Positions 28,801 through 36,038 are shown, counted from the stretch's first letter. The stretch: DNA of 64,000 nt from MKSF01 sp037190225 (GCA_037190225.1 JBBCJL010000006.1:62001-126000), one strand, 5' to 3'. Numbers and translations are program-made. The notes: generated by a model not told the origin, from the sequence alone.

Positions 28801-31800
28801 AGATACCGCTACCTGCGAAAGAGGTATTATGGAAGTAGCAGTGGCCCAGGGTATGCAGCAGTACTATGCCTATAAGGATGCTCTCAAGGAGGGACTGCGC
28901 TATGCGATGCGGAAGCATTTTGCCGCAAATACGGCGGACACCCTGATCCTGGGTACGCGGGAGCAGCAATACCATTATACGCTTTATTATTATGACCGTG
29001 CAGGCAACCTGACGAAAACGGTTCCGCCGCAGGGTGTGAATGCTATGCCTGATGCCAGCCAGGGCGCCATTGATCATGCCAGGAATTCCGTAGCTACCGG
29101 CGTTAACCTGACGCAAAAGGCCGTACATAATAAACCGTCTTTGTATAAATACAACAGCCAGAACCTGCTCATATGGCAGCAGACACCCGATGGCGGGGAA
29201 ACGGAGTTCTTCTATGATCTTGCGGGCAGGCTTGCCTTCTCCCAGAATGCGCAGCAGCGGACAGACGGGAAGTTCACCTATACCCTGTATGACAACCAGG
29301 GACGTATAGAAGAGACCGGCGTGCTGGATGCTACCAGGCCACAGGTGACCTCTTATGCTGAAATGGCCGTTACCAGCGGCAGCAGCCCTTATGCCAGCTG
29401 GGTAAAAGGAAAGACCCGTACGGAAGTGGTGGCCACCCGCTATGATGAGCCTTTACTCGTACTGGGCGGCTATGATATGCTCTCCGATCAGCAGAACTTA
29501 CGGAAGCGTGTCAGCGCTGTGCTGTACAGTCCTTCAGTGACCACCCAGCAAAGCATTAATGAATATTACCATTTTGCCACGCATTTCAGCTATGATGCTA
29601 TGGGCAACGTGAGCATGCTGGTGCACGACAATCCCTACCTGAATTACCTGCAGCAACGGTTTAAAAGGATAGATTATGATTACGATCTGCTCAGCGGAAA
29701 GGTCAATATGCTGAGCTATAACCGCGGTCATGCCGACCAGTATTACCAGCGGTATGACTATGACGCGGATAACAGGATCACGGGGGCGGAAAGCAGCAGG
29801 GACGGTCTCCACTGGGACCGTGATGCGGCCTATACCTATTATAAGCATGGACCGCTGGCAGAAGTGCAGCTCGGAGATCTGAACGTGCAGGGTGTGCAAT
29901 ATGCCTATACCATACAGGGATGGCTGAAGGCCATTAACGGGGACGTGCTGAACCCGCAGGAAGACATGGGCCGGAACGGCCTGGCCGGATCCGTCTATCC
30001 TGCAGATGTGATAGCTCATGCGCTGGACTACTACCAGGGCGATTATAAGGCCATAGACCAGGCTAAGGCCGTGACGCATGCACCGTCTTTGCCAAAATCC
30101 CTCTACAACGGCAATATAGCCCGGCAGACCACTGCTGTAAGCGGTATGGACAATCTCATCAGGGATTACCGTTATGACCAGCTGCACCGCATCACGTCCG
30201 CCACCTACTCCGCCTATGATAACATGAGCTATGCCGTCACTGACCTGGCCAATGCGTACAAGAATACCTACAGCTATGATGCGGACGGGAACCTGCAAGC
30301 CCTGAAGCGTTTTAACGGTCAGGCTGCGGAAACGGATAACTTCAGCTATCACTATACCGATGCCGTGCATCATAACAAGCTCTCCTATGTACAGGATGCA
30401 GCTGTGCCTACCGGTGCCGGCGACCTGCAGCCCGGTCAAAGCGCTGACAACTATACTTATGACGCCATCGGTAACCTGAAGACCGACCGGCAGGAAGGGA
30501 TCAAGGCTATCAGCTGGAACAGCTATGGCAAAATGAGCCGCCTGACCAAAGGCACTGACCAGGATGATACGCTGACAATGGTATTCCATTATGATGGTAT
30601 GGGTAACCGTATCCGTAAGGATGTATGGCACCAGTCCCCGGGTTCTTCGGGTGGTGTTCAGGACCGTGTAAGCGATATTTATGTGCGGGATGCGCAGGGT
30701 AATATACTGGCGGTCTATAAGGAGCAGGCCAAAGTAAACGGCGGCGCTACGATAGACTGGCTGAACAGCCAGTTGAGCACTGTGGTGGCCGGCCCGGAGC
30801 TGGCTGTGTTCTTTGCCGGCCAGTTCGGCGGTAACGGTACGTTTACCAACAACCTGTACGATTACAGCCTGGAGCAGGCCCCGGCCTGGGCAGCGGCGCA
30901 ATTAAGCGAGCGTCCGGCAGGCTTTTATGTCATACATTCCCCGGATATGTATGCGCATGCGATGGAAGAGCACCTGGCTGCAAGCTGGTCGCATATCCTG
31001 TCCATAGACCCCGCTGAATTTGTAAACCTGTTCATTGATAAGCAGGGAGATATTAACCGTACCGGGCGCCTGCTGGCTGTAGGCCTGCAGAGCCGGAACG
31101 TGGGTGTACCTACGCTGGAGAAGCTCTGCGGCGAAGACAATGATTTTACCGGGCAGCTATTTTACAACCTGCCGGGAGGCTATCAGACCGAAACACCGCA
31201 GGCAGCCATTGAAATGGGTGCTGAAAAACGTATCGCGCATCTCAGCGCCGTTATGGAGGAATCAGGAACGGACCCGGTAGTGGAAGCCTTTGCCCGGGCC
31301 AGCCAGGCAGTCCAGCCCGATGCCTTCCTGAGCAGCTGGCTGTACGATGATAAGATTTTCAATCCTGCCAACCTCAGCCGGGAATATGATATAAGGACCG
31401 CGTTGAAAGCGAGCATTACCCGTTCGGAGAGCCAGGCGGCTGCGTCTATGGTCAGGGAAGCATTCGCGGAGTGGATGGATAGTGAAGCGCCGGCCTATAT
31501 GACTGCCAATTTTACGGAGCGCGACCTGCTGAACGTAATATTTAATAGTGACAGGGAAGGATTCCTGGAGCGTTTCCTGGATGGCGTGGGCATGGAGGGG
31601 ATCACCGCAGGTATTGTGAAAGTACCGGGTATGAACGGTCTCAGCTATGGCAATATTATTACCAATGCCGTAGGCCTGGGCCAGCTCAATCCCGCGATCC
31701 TGCAGTATGTGAATACCCCGTCGCCCCAGAATATAGAGACGGACACGATGTGGCTGGCTGAGCACCATTTATACGGCAGCAGCAGGCTGGGCATCAAAAA

Positions 31801-33148
31801 GTATGAACCTCATGAATACCGGAACGTGTACAGCAATACCCAGTCTTTTGTGAAGGGTATCAACATCAGGGTACCCTGGTACAGCCGCATTGCTGACGAG
31901 GAGATCAGGCCGGCTGTTAAGGTGATCCCGCTGCTGCCTTCGCATTACCTGTCGGACACCTCCCGCTACCGGAGATACCTGGGCACCAAATATTACGAGC
32001 TGAGCGATCACCTCGGGAATGTACTGGCCACGGTGCTGGACCGGAAAACAGGCTATGGCGCTGCCAACGGGCAATATGCCGGTTTTACAGCCGATATCGC
32101 AAGCGCTACGGATTATTATCCTTTTGGTATGGAAATGCCGGGAAGGACGATAGATAGTATGGCTTACAGGTTTGGATTTAATACACAGGAGAAGGTTGAT
32201 GAAATTGCGGGAAAAGGGAATCATAATACAGCGCTGTTCTGGGAGTATAGCCCGCGTATCGCAAGGAGATGGAATGTAGATCCAGTAGACCAGATCAGTA
32301 TTAGTAATTATGCAGTTAATAGTTTAAATCCTATATCATCTAATGATCCTTATGGAGATTGCGACAAATGCCGACATTCAAAATATAATTTAGATTATAT
32401 GTCGGAAGTTCCAGCAACAAACGACAGAACTTTAGCTAATTATGGAGCTGCTTTGGAGAATGGAGCTAGAGATGTTATTAATATAATTCCTTCATTGTGG
32501 AATTCCATTGTCACAAATGCAAACTACTTATATAATGGGCATTGGACTAGTGGAATGGGAGAAGAATTGACGCAAACCAAAGAGAGTATTAAAGAGGTAT
32601 ACAACTATACAGTTAATACACCTATATTGGAACAACTTTCTGATGCAACACTCCCTGGTGCAGTTAGAAGCTATACGTCCACAGCTTTAACATTTGGTAT
32701 TGGCTCAGTGGCGGGAGTCGCCGCAAAGACATCAAGATTTGGAACTCCTAAGTTTGGAATTAATACAACAATGCCTAAATTAGGTGTGAATACTTCCAGG
32801 CCCGGACTTACAAATGCTCAACTAATTGAAAAAGCTGCGATAAAAGCAGAAGCTGCTGTTGGGGGATCTGGAAGGTTTGCTGGTACAGCAAAGCATACCT
32901 ATGCAACAAAGTTGTTAGAACGTTATCAAAAGGTATATGGTAATCGTGGCTTGTTGCTTAACGACTATTTCCCTGACATGGGCTTTGGAAAAGGATTTCT
33001 AGATGTCAGAGATGTTACAAATGGTATAATATACGACTTTAAATTTGGTGAGCCTGTGATGAGAACATCTCAATTTAATAAATATAATAATACTTTTGGA
33101 CTTCCAATTAAAATAGTGGACAGATTCGGAAATATTATTTCAAGATAA
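22838..33148 (+). CDS. Giant RHS polymorphic toxin with C-terminal nuclease-like domain
   Basis: 3436 residues. Signal peptide 1-23. A beta N-terminal domain is followed at about 376-408 by a DUF6443-like block (VVNYFDGMGKNRQTQTK). A cysteine-rich region spans about 665-1215. RHS YD repeats run over about 2045-2605 (LYYYDRAGNL, YDYDADNRITG, YHYDGMGNRIRK). An unusual insert of roughly 337 residues follows (about 2632-2968). The terminal RHS core (about 2970-3169) has YELSDHLGNVLATVLD, WNVDPVDQ and NPISSNDPYG. Beyond it lies a variable C-terminus of about 265 residues whose last 100 have a PD-(D/E)xK look: GTAKHTYA, GFLDVRD, YDFKFG. Base composition drops sharply just before this domain, which points to module exchange. 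Export by Sec rather than T6SS is implied by the signal peptide. Confidence 0.88.
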   Translation: MGAIFKKAILLLLTLLLFAKAKGQDFRFFPDGDTRTFYSGDIKTNGGSNTSYNDVLGMATAHEWIYMVANSTTWQNKYLFKSVVNMIRVGVDHNTRADQASYKYKIILQVTGYSNPGNPTSGVTLPPYEFEVEYRKNALAAYKDLDVLRLPANGFYAFQVRLLDVFDISGSTPVPVSRNDLAENFKIEAEVITQRYDTDDGTMKDVFINSQFNAATQSLDVYWAHVPQADHRNTPPGYLPMFDVFKPVKYELEWLYIDDYVLNSNGTKGYRFTGSSYTIPYDFRSNSTRVQTHQNYYSIPMVYGHGAVIFRLRQVRPSSINFSETVYYPWNMPETGTLTPGQFYSNGNNLAWGSPYIRPSNCLFINETPFINDSLNWQYTVSFAEEGKYKHVVNYFDGMGKNRQTQTKINTDDNYVIGVDNIYDFEGRPAITTLPVPVLSRNIRYKPDLSLNAATGQPYRAADFDGGCGTDSIAPLAAQALANIYYSPLNPDKAGMQQFVPDAEGYPLIETRYAADYTDKVQWQGGAGLEFQRWKGRGTQYVYSRAGQRELNRLFGSEAGYASYYPKQTIIDPNGQASFSITDASGKVVATGLSGTAPDSALYPLEALSSLPEATYRESDVLKDLPQETGLSFRNAQVNYFNEALSRNSLKYKLGIPPFPACDDQFIRVEGQYRITLFDECNTQTAITMTGTVGSNGISAQAGTDHFESVRDSAQLVPGKYTIQKELTFSDSAIVHLASGFVESNSGDGLCYEGKEPFIRKEIEQSTFPCEPGEDGNDCDALKRQMMQELYPGAKYGRYISNADGSFSAGAANSIFTMIVAPLDTNWVLTTNPQPGDICKYSIREIRREWVPTPGGNETINYKTGYCKPLEDYLHTITAPYPYQIYNTSNVDCPPSYFIMADSPVCSTRVTSIPETKCLYEVIYLGRGNFTYTCNGQSVTIPVIGAHTEYIWATDTADIPNTRDVPPGIQGQLCNQTMNLPWVTGYKHINPEPIECIYYIPPHYRYQSACLGDNITIPVKKVSVTGTTYTTNTLLKDVTPDMLIASFNDEIAEKLLPLHPEYCKLQACDSSKFESILSGIESYDEAAALGMHTLQGVLSKDPLSQANPNAPNAPFTAAELSHFAMDANLTGPNANLLRRLDTMALVQAYCGSNAPEATWHCQVVTHAADINLMNLSDPVIKELYVRSLKALYLANRSTRKQLFTDATGNNCAPCDTQRMELTGSPVFPNVFNPAGQFVVDSVPQYIKTAVNNYLNNPTTTIPQVIQDELNQMGNNGQCNDQITAIMQDLEPCLGQSNTGFWIAYDLTTYCHNYGIDQLSPAVLRSILVTRLGGISDLCQPFLTRYKLYEPDVAAEGDYVSEPGALYEDFRTLLNRTEVKNAVLKSQPSGSPQEAFSLDPANTFEAALAAKLGIGTAAPVNVRGYIENVDLGSGFVTVVKVTVASGSNAEHIYLAPRSVAASAFPNPFANLNFNTVYSVLDEMPVVEGGIADKLAYVTLRVTVPPGIVPTFPDPLAYSVWTSSIPLLKLKDKAGVEDCINCEQLRRAVAAFQADTAFYSLPADVKHPLFFRTLKNHLNYTLGATQNESAYRDMLEGCAMSDRFNFKNAPAVIEFSLASGGANNFGHAMNRVRSIRDRFQDLSIPYYAFRRPSGEVRLRIDLNSVPKDSLVIVKQFIMGLSGSPVYMPAGYDAELFRSGTGTPVIAGASVSHERVKYLLPDGAVTEVFWFQITANNQSVNTINKVMTSVANYVARDTIGAYQQIHYGYAVFRSPDYRSIEKRDYLDYVYGMSTESDPVLADALSPVAVKNAVSTLNAPGLKLSYNNPWKENDKQHLYYWDTVQSNAGFTRLQTTLNQVKNTLSGNKLFPAAAAVNISGSPGVQNASVKAFRLANGNAWYRVFDAQNKLYNIYLVPSERMTAPAEEYAMVSAAPAIRLGEGDSAIYRFNITMKKGSHEVIVEGYTDFPIGTGGMIRNVVLSKNGNPKGRIIDTATCERGIMEVAVAQGMQQYYAYKDALKEGLRYAMRKHFAANTADTLILGTREQQYHYTLYYYDRAGNLTKTVPPQGVNAMPDASQGAIDHARNSVATGVNLTQKAVHNKPSLYKYNSQNLLIWQQTPDGGETEFFYDLAGRLAFSQNAQQRTDGKFTYTLYDNQGRIEETGVLDATRPQVTSYAEMAVTSGSSPYASWVKGKTRTEVVATRYDEPLLVLGGYDMLSDQQNLRKRVSAVLYSPSVTTQQSINEYYHFATHFSYDAMGNVSMLVHDNPYLNYLQQRFKRIDYDYDLLSGKVNMLSYNRGHADQYYQRYDYDADNRITGAESSRDGLHWDRDAAYTYYKHGPLAEVQLGDLNVQGVQYAYTIQGWLKAINGDVLNPQEDMGRNGLAGSVYPADVIAHALDYYQGDYKAIDQAKAVTHAPSLPKSLYNGNIARQTTAVSGMDNLIRDYRYDQLHRITSATYSAYDNMSYAVTDLANAYKNTYSYDADGNLQALKRFNGQAAETDNFSYHYTDAVHHNKLSYVQDAAVPTGAGDLQPGQSADNYTYDAIGNLKTDRQEGIKAISWNSYGKMSRLTKGTDQDDTLTMVFHYDGMGNRIRKDVWHQSPGSSGGVQDRVSDIYVRDAQGNILAVYKEQAKVNGGATIDWLNSQLSTVVAGPELAVFFAGQFGGNGTFTNNLYDYSLEQAPAWAAAQLSERPAGFYVIHSPDMYAHAMEEHLAASWSHILSIDPAEFVNLFIDKQGDINRTGRLLAVGLQSRNVGVPTLEKLCGEDNDFTGQLFYNLPGGYQTETPQAAIEMGAEKRIAHLSAVMEESGTDPVVEAFARASQAVQPDAFLSSWLYDDKIFNPANLSREYDIRTALKASITRSESQAAASMVREAFAEWMDSEAPAYMTANFTERDLLNVIFNSDREGFLERFLDGVGMEGITAGIVKVPGMNGLSYGNIITNAVGLGQLNPAILQYVNTPSPQNIETDTMWLAEHHLYGSSRLGIKKYEPHEYRNVYSNTQSFVKGINIRVPWYSRIADEEIRPAVKVIPLLPSHYLSDTSRYRRYLGTKYYELSDHLGNVLATVLDRKTGYGAANGQYAGFTADIASATDYYPFGMEMPGRTIDSMAYRFGFNTQEKVDEIAGKGNHNTALFWEYSPRIARRWNVDPVDQISISNYAVNSLNPISSNDPYGDCDKCRHSKYNLDYMSEVPATNDRTLANYGAALENGARDVINIIPSLWNSIVTNANYLYNGHWTSGMGEELTQTKESIKEVYNYTVNTPILEQLSDATLPGAVRSYTSTALTFGIGSVAGVAAKTSRFGTPKFGINTTMPKLGVNTSRPGLTNAQLIEKAAIKAEAAVGGSGRFAGTAKHTYATKLLERYQKVYGNRGLLLNDYFPDMGFGKGFLDVRDVTNGIIYDFKFGEPVMRTSQFNKYNNTFGLPIKIVDRFGNIISR

Positions 33149-33848
33149 AAAAAAAATTATGAATAGTAAAACAAAAAACATTATAAAAGAGGAATGGATA
33201 AAAGCATTTCCTAATCTAACTGCATATACGCAAAATAGGTTGTACAAAGTTGTTGGTGCATTTATTTTAGGTATTGAATTAATTAAACTGCCGCGAGTTG
33301 ATAATTACAGACCTCATTTTGCTATTTACCCATTATTTAGAAAAGGAATTGAAAATTGCTTGAAAATTCCATTCATATTAGACCAATATTATGACGAAAG
33401 AGGTATGCAGCTTAGTTTGCCTTATGACAATAATAGTAAAATTAAAATTGTTCAAAATATTATTAATAACACTTCTAAATTAGACTTAAATCTAAGTTCA
33501 TATAAATTATCTAACTTTTTTAATTTAGCTGAATATTACTTATACAATCATCCTGATATTTGGTATAGAAATCATCCCGGGAAAAGAGCATTATTATTTG
33601 AATTAAAATTGTATGCAGCTTTATATGTTGGTAATGAAACTGAAATTAATATAGTTATTAGCGAAATACTGGAAGAAAGTGCGAAATGGAATATGCAACT
33701 GTTCGAAACGTGGTTTGGTAATTTTGAAACCTGGTTTCAAAATTTAAATACTTTAATATTAAACAGGATTGAATTTCTAAAACAAATAGATACAAATAAG
33801 CATGAAAAAAAAATTGCTAAGTTGTGTAATTCTGAGTTAATTGATTGA
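32272..33848 (+). other. AT-rich exchange module: toxin C-terminus plus immunity gene
   Basis: From about 32272 codon use and composition change abruptly: the RHS body is around half G+C, while much of this segment is nearer 30% by eye and lower in places. The border lies close to the end of the RHS core (WNVDP at about 32275; DPYG at about 32345), as in known RHS and CDI C-terminal exchange. The module contains the variable toxin end and the gene directly after it. Confidence 0.75.
33159..33848 (+). CDS. Probable cognate immunity protein of the RHS toxin
   Basis: 229 residues, no signal peptide, start 10 bases after the toxin stop. It is very AT-rich like the toxin end, and Asn, Ile and Lys dominate. 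It is probably helical: FLNLAEYYLY-type repeats, LLFELKLYAALYVG, and a duplicated WFGNFETWF / WFQNL segment near residues 185-197. I recognise no named immunity family. Position, size, cytoplasmic nature and shared composition with the toxin domain are the classic signs of an immunity gene. Hairpins downstream end the operon. Confidence 0.72.
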   Translation: MNSKTKNIIKEEWIKAFPNLTAYTQNRLYKVVGAFILGIELIKLPRVDNYRPHFAIYPLFRKGIENCLKIPFILDQYYDERGMQLSLPYDNNSKIKIVQNIINNTSKLDLNLSSYKLSNFFNLAEYYLYNHPDIWYRNHPGKRALLFELKLYAALYVGNETEINIVISEILEESAKWNMQLFETWFGNFETWFQNLNTLILNRIEFLKQIDTNKHEKKIAKLCNSELID

Positions 33849-33911
33849 CAATTTTATAATATGGATGGCTATAAAAGGTAGCGTTAGCTTGCCTTGAAGG
33901 ATGAATCAAAG

Positions 33912-33953
33912 AATAAGAGATCCCCGACAATAGCTATTGCTGGGAATCTTATT
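33912..33953 (+). terminator. Terminator hairpin of the RHS operon
   Basis: Outer arms aataaga/tcttatt, inner caatag/ctattg with no loop, and a partly paired c-rich/g-rich middle. It lies 64 bases after the immunity gene stop. Confidence 0.6.
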
Positions 33954-34139
33954 TGAACATTAAACGAAATCAAGATTGCGTCATTTTCTTTAATTGCAAG
34001 CTTCAGTATATTTGTATGATGGATCAAGTGGCTTATAGCTTTTCTGGTAGGATAAAATTCGACCACGGAAGTTACTGGTATATAGAAAAATAACCTAGTA
34101 AATGACAGGGCAGTGTAACTCTTATTTTCCTTTCTGTAC

Positions 34140-34182
34140 TCACCAATAACAGGACGGTGAATATCTGCCCTGTTATTGGTGA
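34140..34182. terminator. Inverted repeat before the convergent nucleotidyltransferase
   Basis: Perfect 14-base arms (34140-34153 and 34169-34182) around a 15-base loop. It lies between the RHS operon and the minus-strand gene ending at 34217, so it can serve both directions. Confidence 0.65.
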
Positions 34183-34216
34183 ATAATACAGTACTGATGA
34201 CTGTTCCGACTGCACA

Positions 34217-34897
34217 TCAGATATCTGCCAGCAAGGTCTGTGCCTTCTCAAAATCCTCCGGGATGCCGATATCTATAAATGTGCTGTCCTGCACCAGGGC
34301 TTTCAGGTGCGGTGTGGTTTCCAGCACCTGCTGCTCAAACGAAAAAGGTGCCTTGTGCTGCTGCATTTGCAGCAGGTCGTTGTTGATATAATAAACACCG
34401 CCATTGATAAGTCCCTGCTCGCAAGGCTGTTTTTCCCGGAACGAGAGGATATTCCGGTCTTCATCTATCGTCACGGTACCATAGCGGTCAAAATGCCGCA
34501 TCGGCTTCAGGGCGGCTACTATGGGTGTATCAGCCGACATCACCGCCTTCAGGGCCCGGAGGTCGACAGGGAAATAGGTATCGCCGTTCAGCACGAATAC
34601 CCTGGATGCCCTGGCCTTGCCCATGGCCAGCTGCAGGCCGCCGCCCGTGCCCAGCGGTGTCTTCTCGATAACCCAGCTTACCTTGAAGGTAAAAGCCTTG
34701 CTGCGCAGCCAGTCAATGACCATTTCATACTTATAGCCCAGCGATAAGATCACGTGATCCGCGAACTGGCTTTCCAGGTACTGCAGTATATGCTCTAAAA
34801 AAGGTTTGCCGGCTACGGGGGCCATGCATTTGGGGACATCCTCTACCACGCTCCGCAGCCTGGTGCCCAGCCCGCCTGCTAAAACAATTACTTCCAT
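34217..34897 (-). CDS. hddC: Sugar-1-phosphate nucleotidyltransferase (HddC/MurU-like)
   Basis: 226 residues from ATG 34897; the frame extends nine codons further but MEVIVLAGGLGTRLR is the canonical start. It is a Rossmann nucleotidyltransferase with the signature GGLGTRL, PK at residues 22-23 (EDVPKCMAPV), LGTGGGLQ and the metal Asp in LNGDTYFP. The family transfers GMP or UMP to a sugar phosphate, as HddC does in GDP-D-glycero-D-manno-heptose synthesis and MurU in peptidoglycan recycling. The divergent neighbour, a heptose-7-phosphate kinase, favours the heptose role. Divergent TAnnTTTG boxes separate the two genes. Confidence 0.78.
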   Translation of the reverse strand: MEVIVLAGGLGTRLRSVVEDVPKCMAPVAGKPFLEHILQYLESQFADHVILSLGYKYEMVIDWLRSKAFTFKVSWVIEKTPLGTGGGLQLAMGKARASRVFVLNGDTYFPVDLRALKAVMSADTPIVAALKPMRHFDRYGTVTIDEDRNILSFREKQPCEQGLINGGVYYINNDLLQMQQHKAPFSFEQQVLETTPHLKALVQDSTFIDIGIPEDFEKAQTLLADI

Positions 34898-34921
34898 CGC
34901 TTTTATCTTGATAATGTACAA

Positions 34922-34929
34922 CAAATATA
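34922..34929 (-). promoter_or_regulatory. -7 box of the nucleotidyltransferase gene
   Basis: TATATTTG on the minus strand, 24 bases upstream of the ATG, matches TAnnTTTG. No clear TTG was found at the expected distance. Confidence 0.5.
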
Positions 34930-34982
34930 GAACTATGTGCGGAATTCGGAAGGCAACAGGCAGGAATGCGTACGGAATATCT

Positions 34983-34990
34983 TAATTTTG
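34983..34990 (+). promoter_or_regulatory. -7 box of the heptose kinase gene
   Basis: TAATTTTG, 21 bases upstream of the ATG at 35012, matches TAnnTTTG. It is divergent from the box at 34922-34929. Confidence 0.5.
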
Positions 34991-35011
34991 CCCTGGATTT
35001 TTTATAATGAT

Positions 35012-35995
35012 ATGACCAATAAGGAAATTCTGGAAGCGTTTGGCAGCATGCGCATCTGCGTAATAGGCGATGTAATGATCGACGAATATATTTTCGGCAG
35101 GGTGGAGCGGATGTCCCCGGAGGCGCCCGTGCCGGTGGTGGATGTGGATACTTCCGAAAAGCGCCTGGGCGGCGCCGCCAATGTGGCGCTGAACTGCCGG
35201 TCTCTGGGCGCGGCTGTAACGCTGGCCAGCGTGGTAGGCGATGATGACAATGGCGCTGTGCTGAAAAAGCTGCTGGAAGCCCGGGGCATAGGTACGGAGC
35301 TGCTGCATACCAGCCGGCACCGCAAGACCACCTGTAAGCAGCGTATCATCAGCAAGGACCGCCAGATGATGCGTATAGATTTTGAAACAAGGCAGGAGCT
35401 GGTGACAGAGGAGGAACATCCATTTATAGACCAGGTAATGCGTTTTCTCCAGGTAGAAAAGCCGGATATCGTTATTATAGAAGATTACAACAAAGGGGTA
35501 TTAAAGGCCAATGTCCTGGATAAGATACTGGGTCACTGCAAAGTGCTGGGTCTCCCTGTGGCGGTTGATCCCAAAAAGGACAACTTCTTTGCCTATAAGG
35601 GCGTGACCATATTCAAGCCTAACCTGAAAGAGATCAGGGACGCCTTCGGGCAGGATATCCCGCCTGACCTGGAAAGCCTGAATGCCATTCATGAAAAGCT
35701 GATTAGTCAGCTGGACCACCAGGTATCATTTATAACGCTCTCTGAAAAGGGGGTCTATGTTAATGACGGCACATCTGCTGCTATCTACCCCACATTCAGG
35801 CGTACCATTGCCGATGTGAGCGGTGCCGGGGATACCGTGATAGCGGTAGCGGCGCTGGTATATGCCGTTACGGGCGATATGCACCGGGCGGCCCGGTGGA
35901 GCAACCTGGCGGGGGGCATCGTATGCGAAGTCTCCGGTGTGGTGCCTGTCAGTGCCTCGGAGCTGCTGGCAGAGACCCTGCGGCACGATGTATAG
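35012..35995 (+). CDS. rfaE1: D-glycero-beta-D-manno-heptose-7-phosphate kinase (HldE N-domain type)
   Basis: 327 residues from ATG 35012 (MTNKEILEAF); an upstream ATG at 34937 would add a poor extension that covers the -7 box. It is a PfkB-fold kinase with CVIGDVMIDEYIFG, GGAANVALN, a VDPKKDNF strand, FKPNLKE and the catalytic loop SGAGDTV. It phosphorylates heptose-7-phosphate at C1 for LPS or glycan heptose precursors. The length equals one HldE half; the cytidylyl/adenylyl-transferase domain is absent, so the second step must come from a separate protein. Confidence 0.9.
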   Translation: MTNKEILEAFGSMRICVIGDVMIDEYIFGRVERMSPEAPVPVVDVDTSEKRLGGAANVALNCRSLGAAVTLASVVGDDDNGAVLKKLLEARGIGTELLHTSRHRKTTCKQRIISKDRQMMRIDFETRQELVTEEEHPFIDQVMRFLQVEKPDIVIIEDYNKGVLKANVLDKILGHCKVLGLPVAVDPKKDNFFAYKGVTIFKPNLKEIRDAFGQDIPPDLESLNAIHEKLISQLDHQVSFITLSEKGVYVNDGTSAAIYPTFRRTIADVSGAGDTVIAVAALVYAVTGDMHRAARWSNLAGGIVCEVSGVVPVSASELLAETLRHDV

Positions 35996-36030
35996 CCAGC
36001 CTTTTTATACGGCTTGTCGTAATAAAATTC

Positions 36031-36038
36031 TATTTTTG
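36031..36038 (+). promoter_or_regulatory. -7 box of the PfkB kinase gene
   Basis: TATTTTTG, 40 bases upstream of the ATG at 36079, matches TAnnTTTG. The -33 part is not clear. Confidence 0.5.

Larger units (their letters stand above)
33849..34216. other. Operon end region: two hairpins and a 25-codon open frame
   Basis: An imperfect palindrome at 33912-33953 and an inverted repeat at 34140-34182 lie here. Between them a plus-strand frame at 34016-34093 would encode a 25-residue peptide ending GSYWYIEK. It is preceded directly by TATATTTG. It may be a decayed end of a displaced toxin or immunity cassette, or chance. Confidence 0.4.

Noticed and set aside
29534..30901. 455-residue open frame on the minus strand inside the RHS gene
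   Set aside because: It is antisense to clear YD repeats, its Ile/Val/His-rich product has no domain logic, and long antisense frames are common opposite RHS genes of this codon use.
33884..34066. 60-residue minus-strand frame after the immunity gene
   Set aside because: It crosses the operon-end hairpin and has no start context or recognisable motif.
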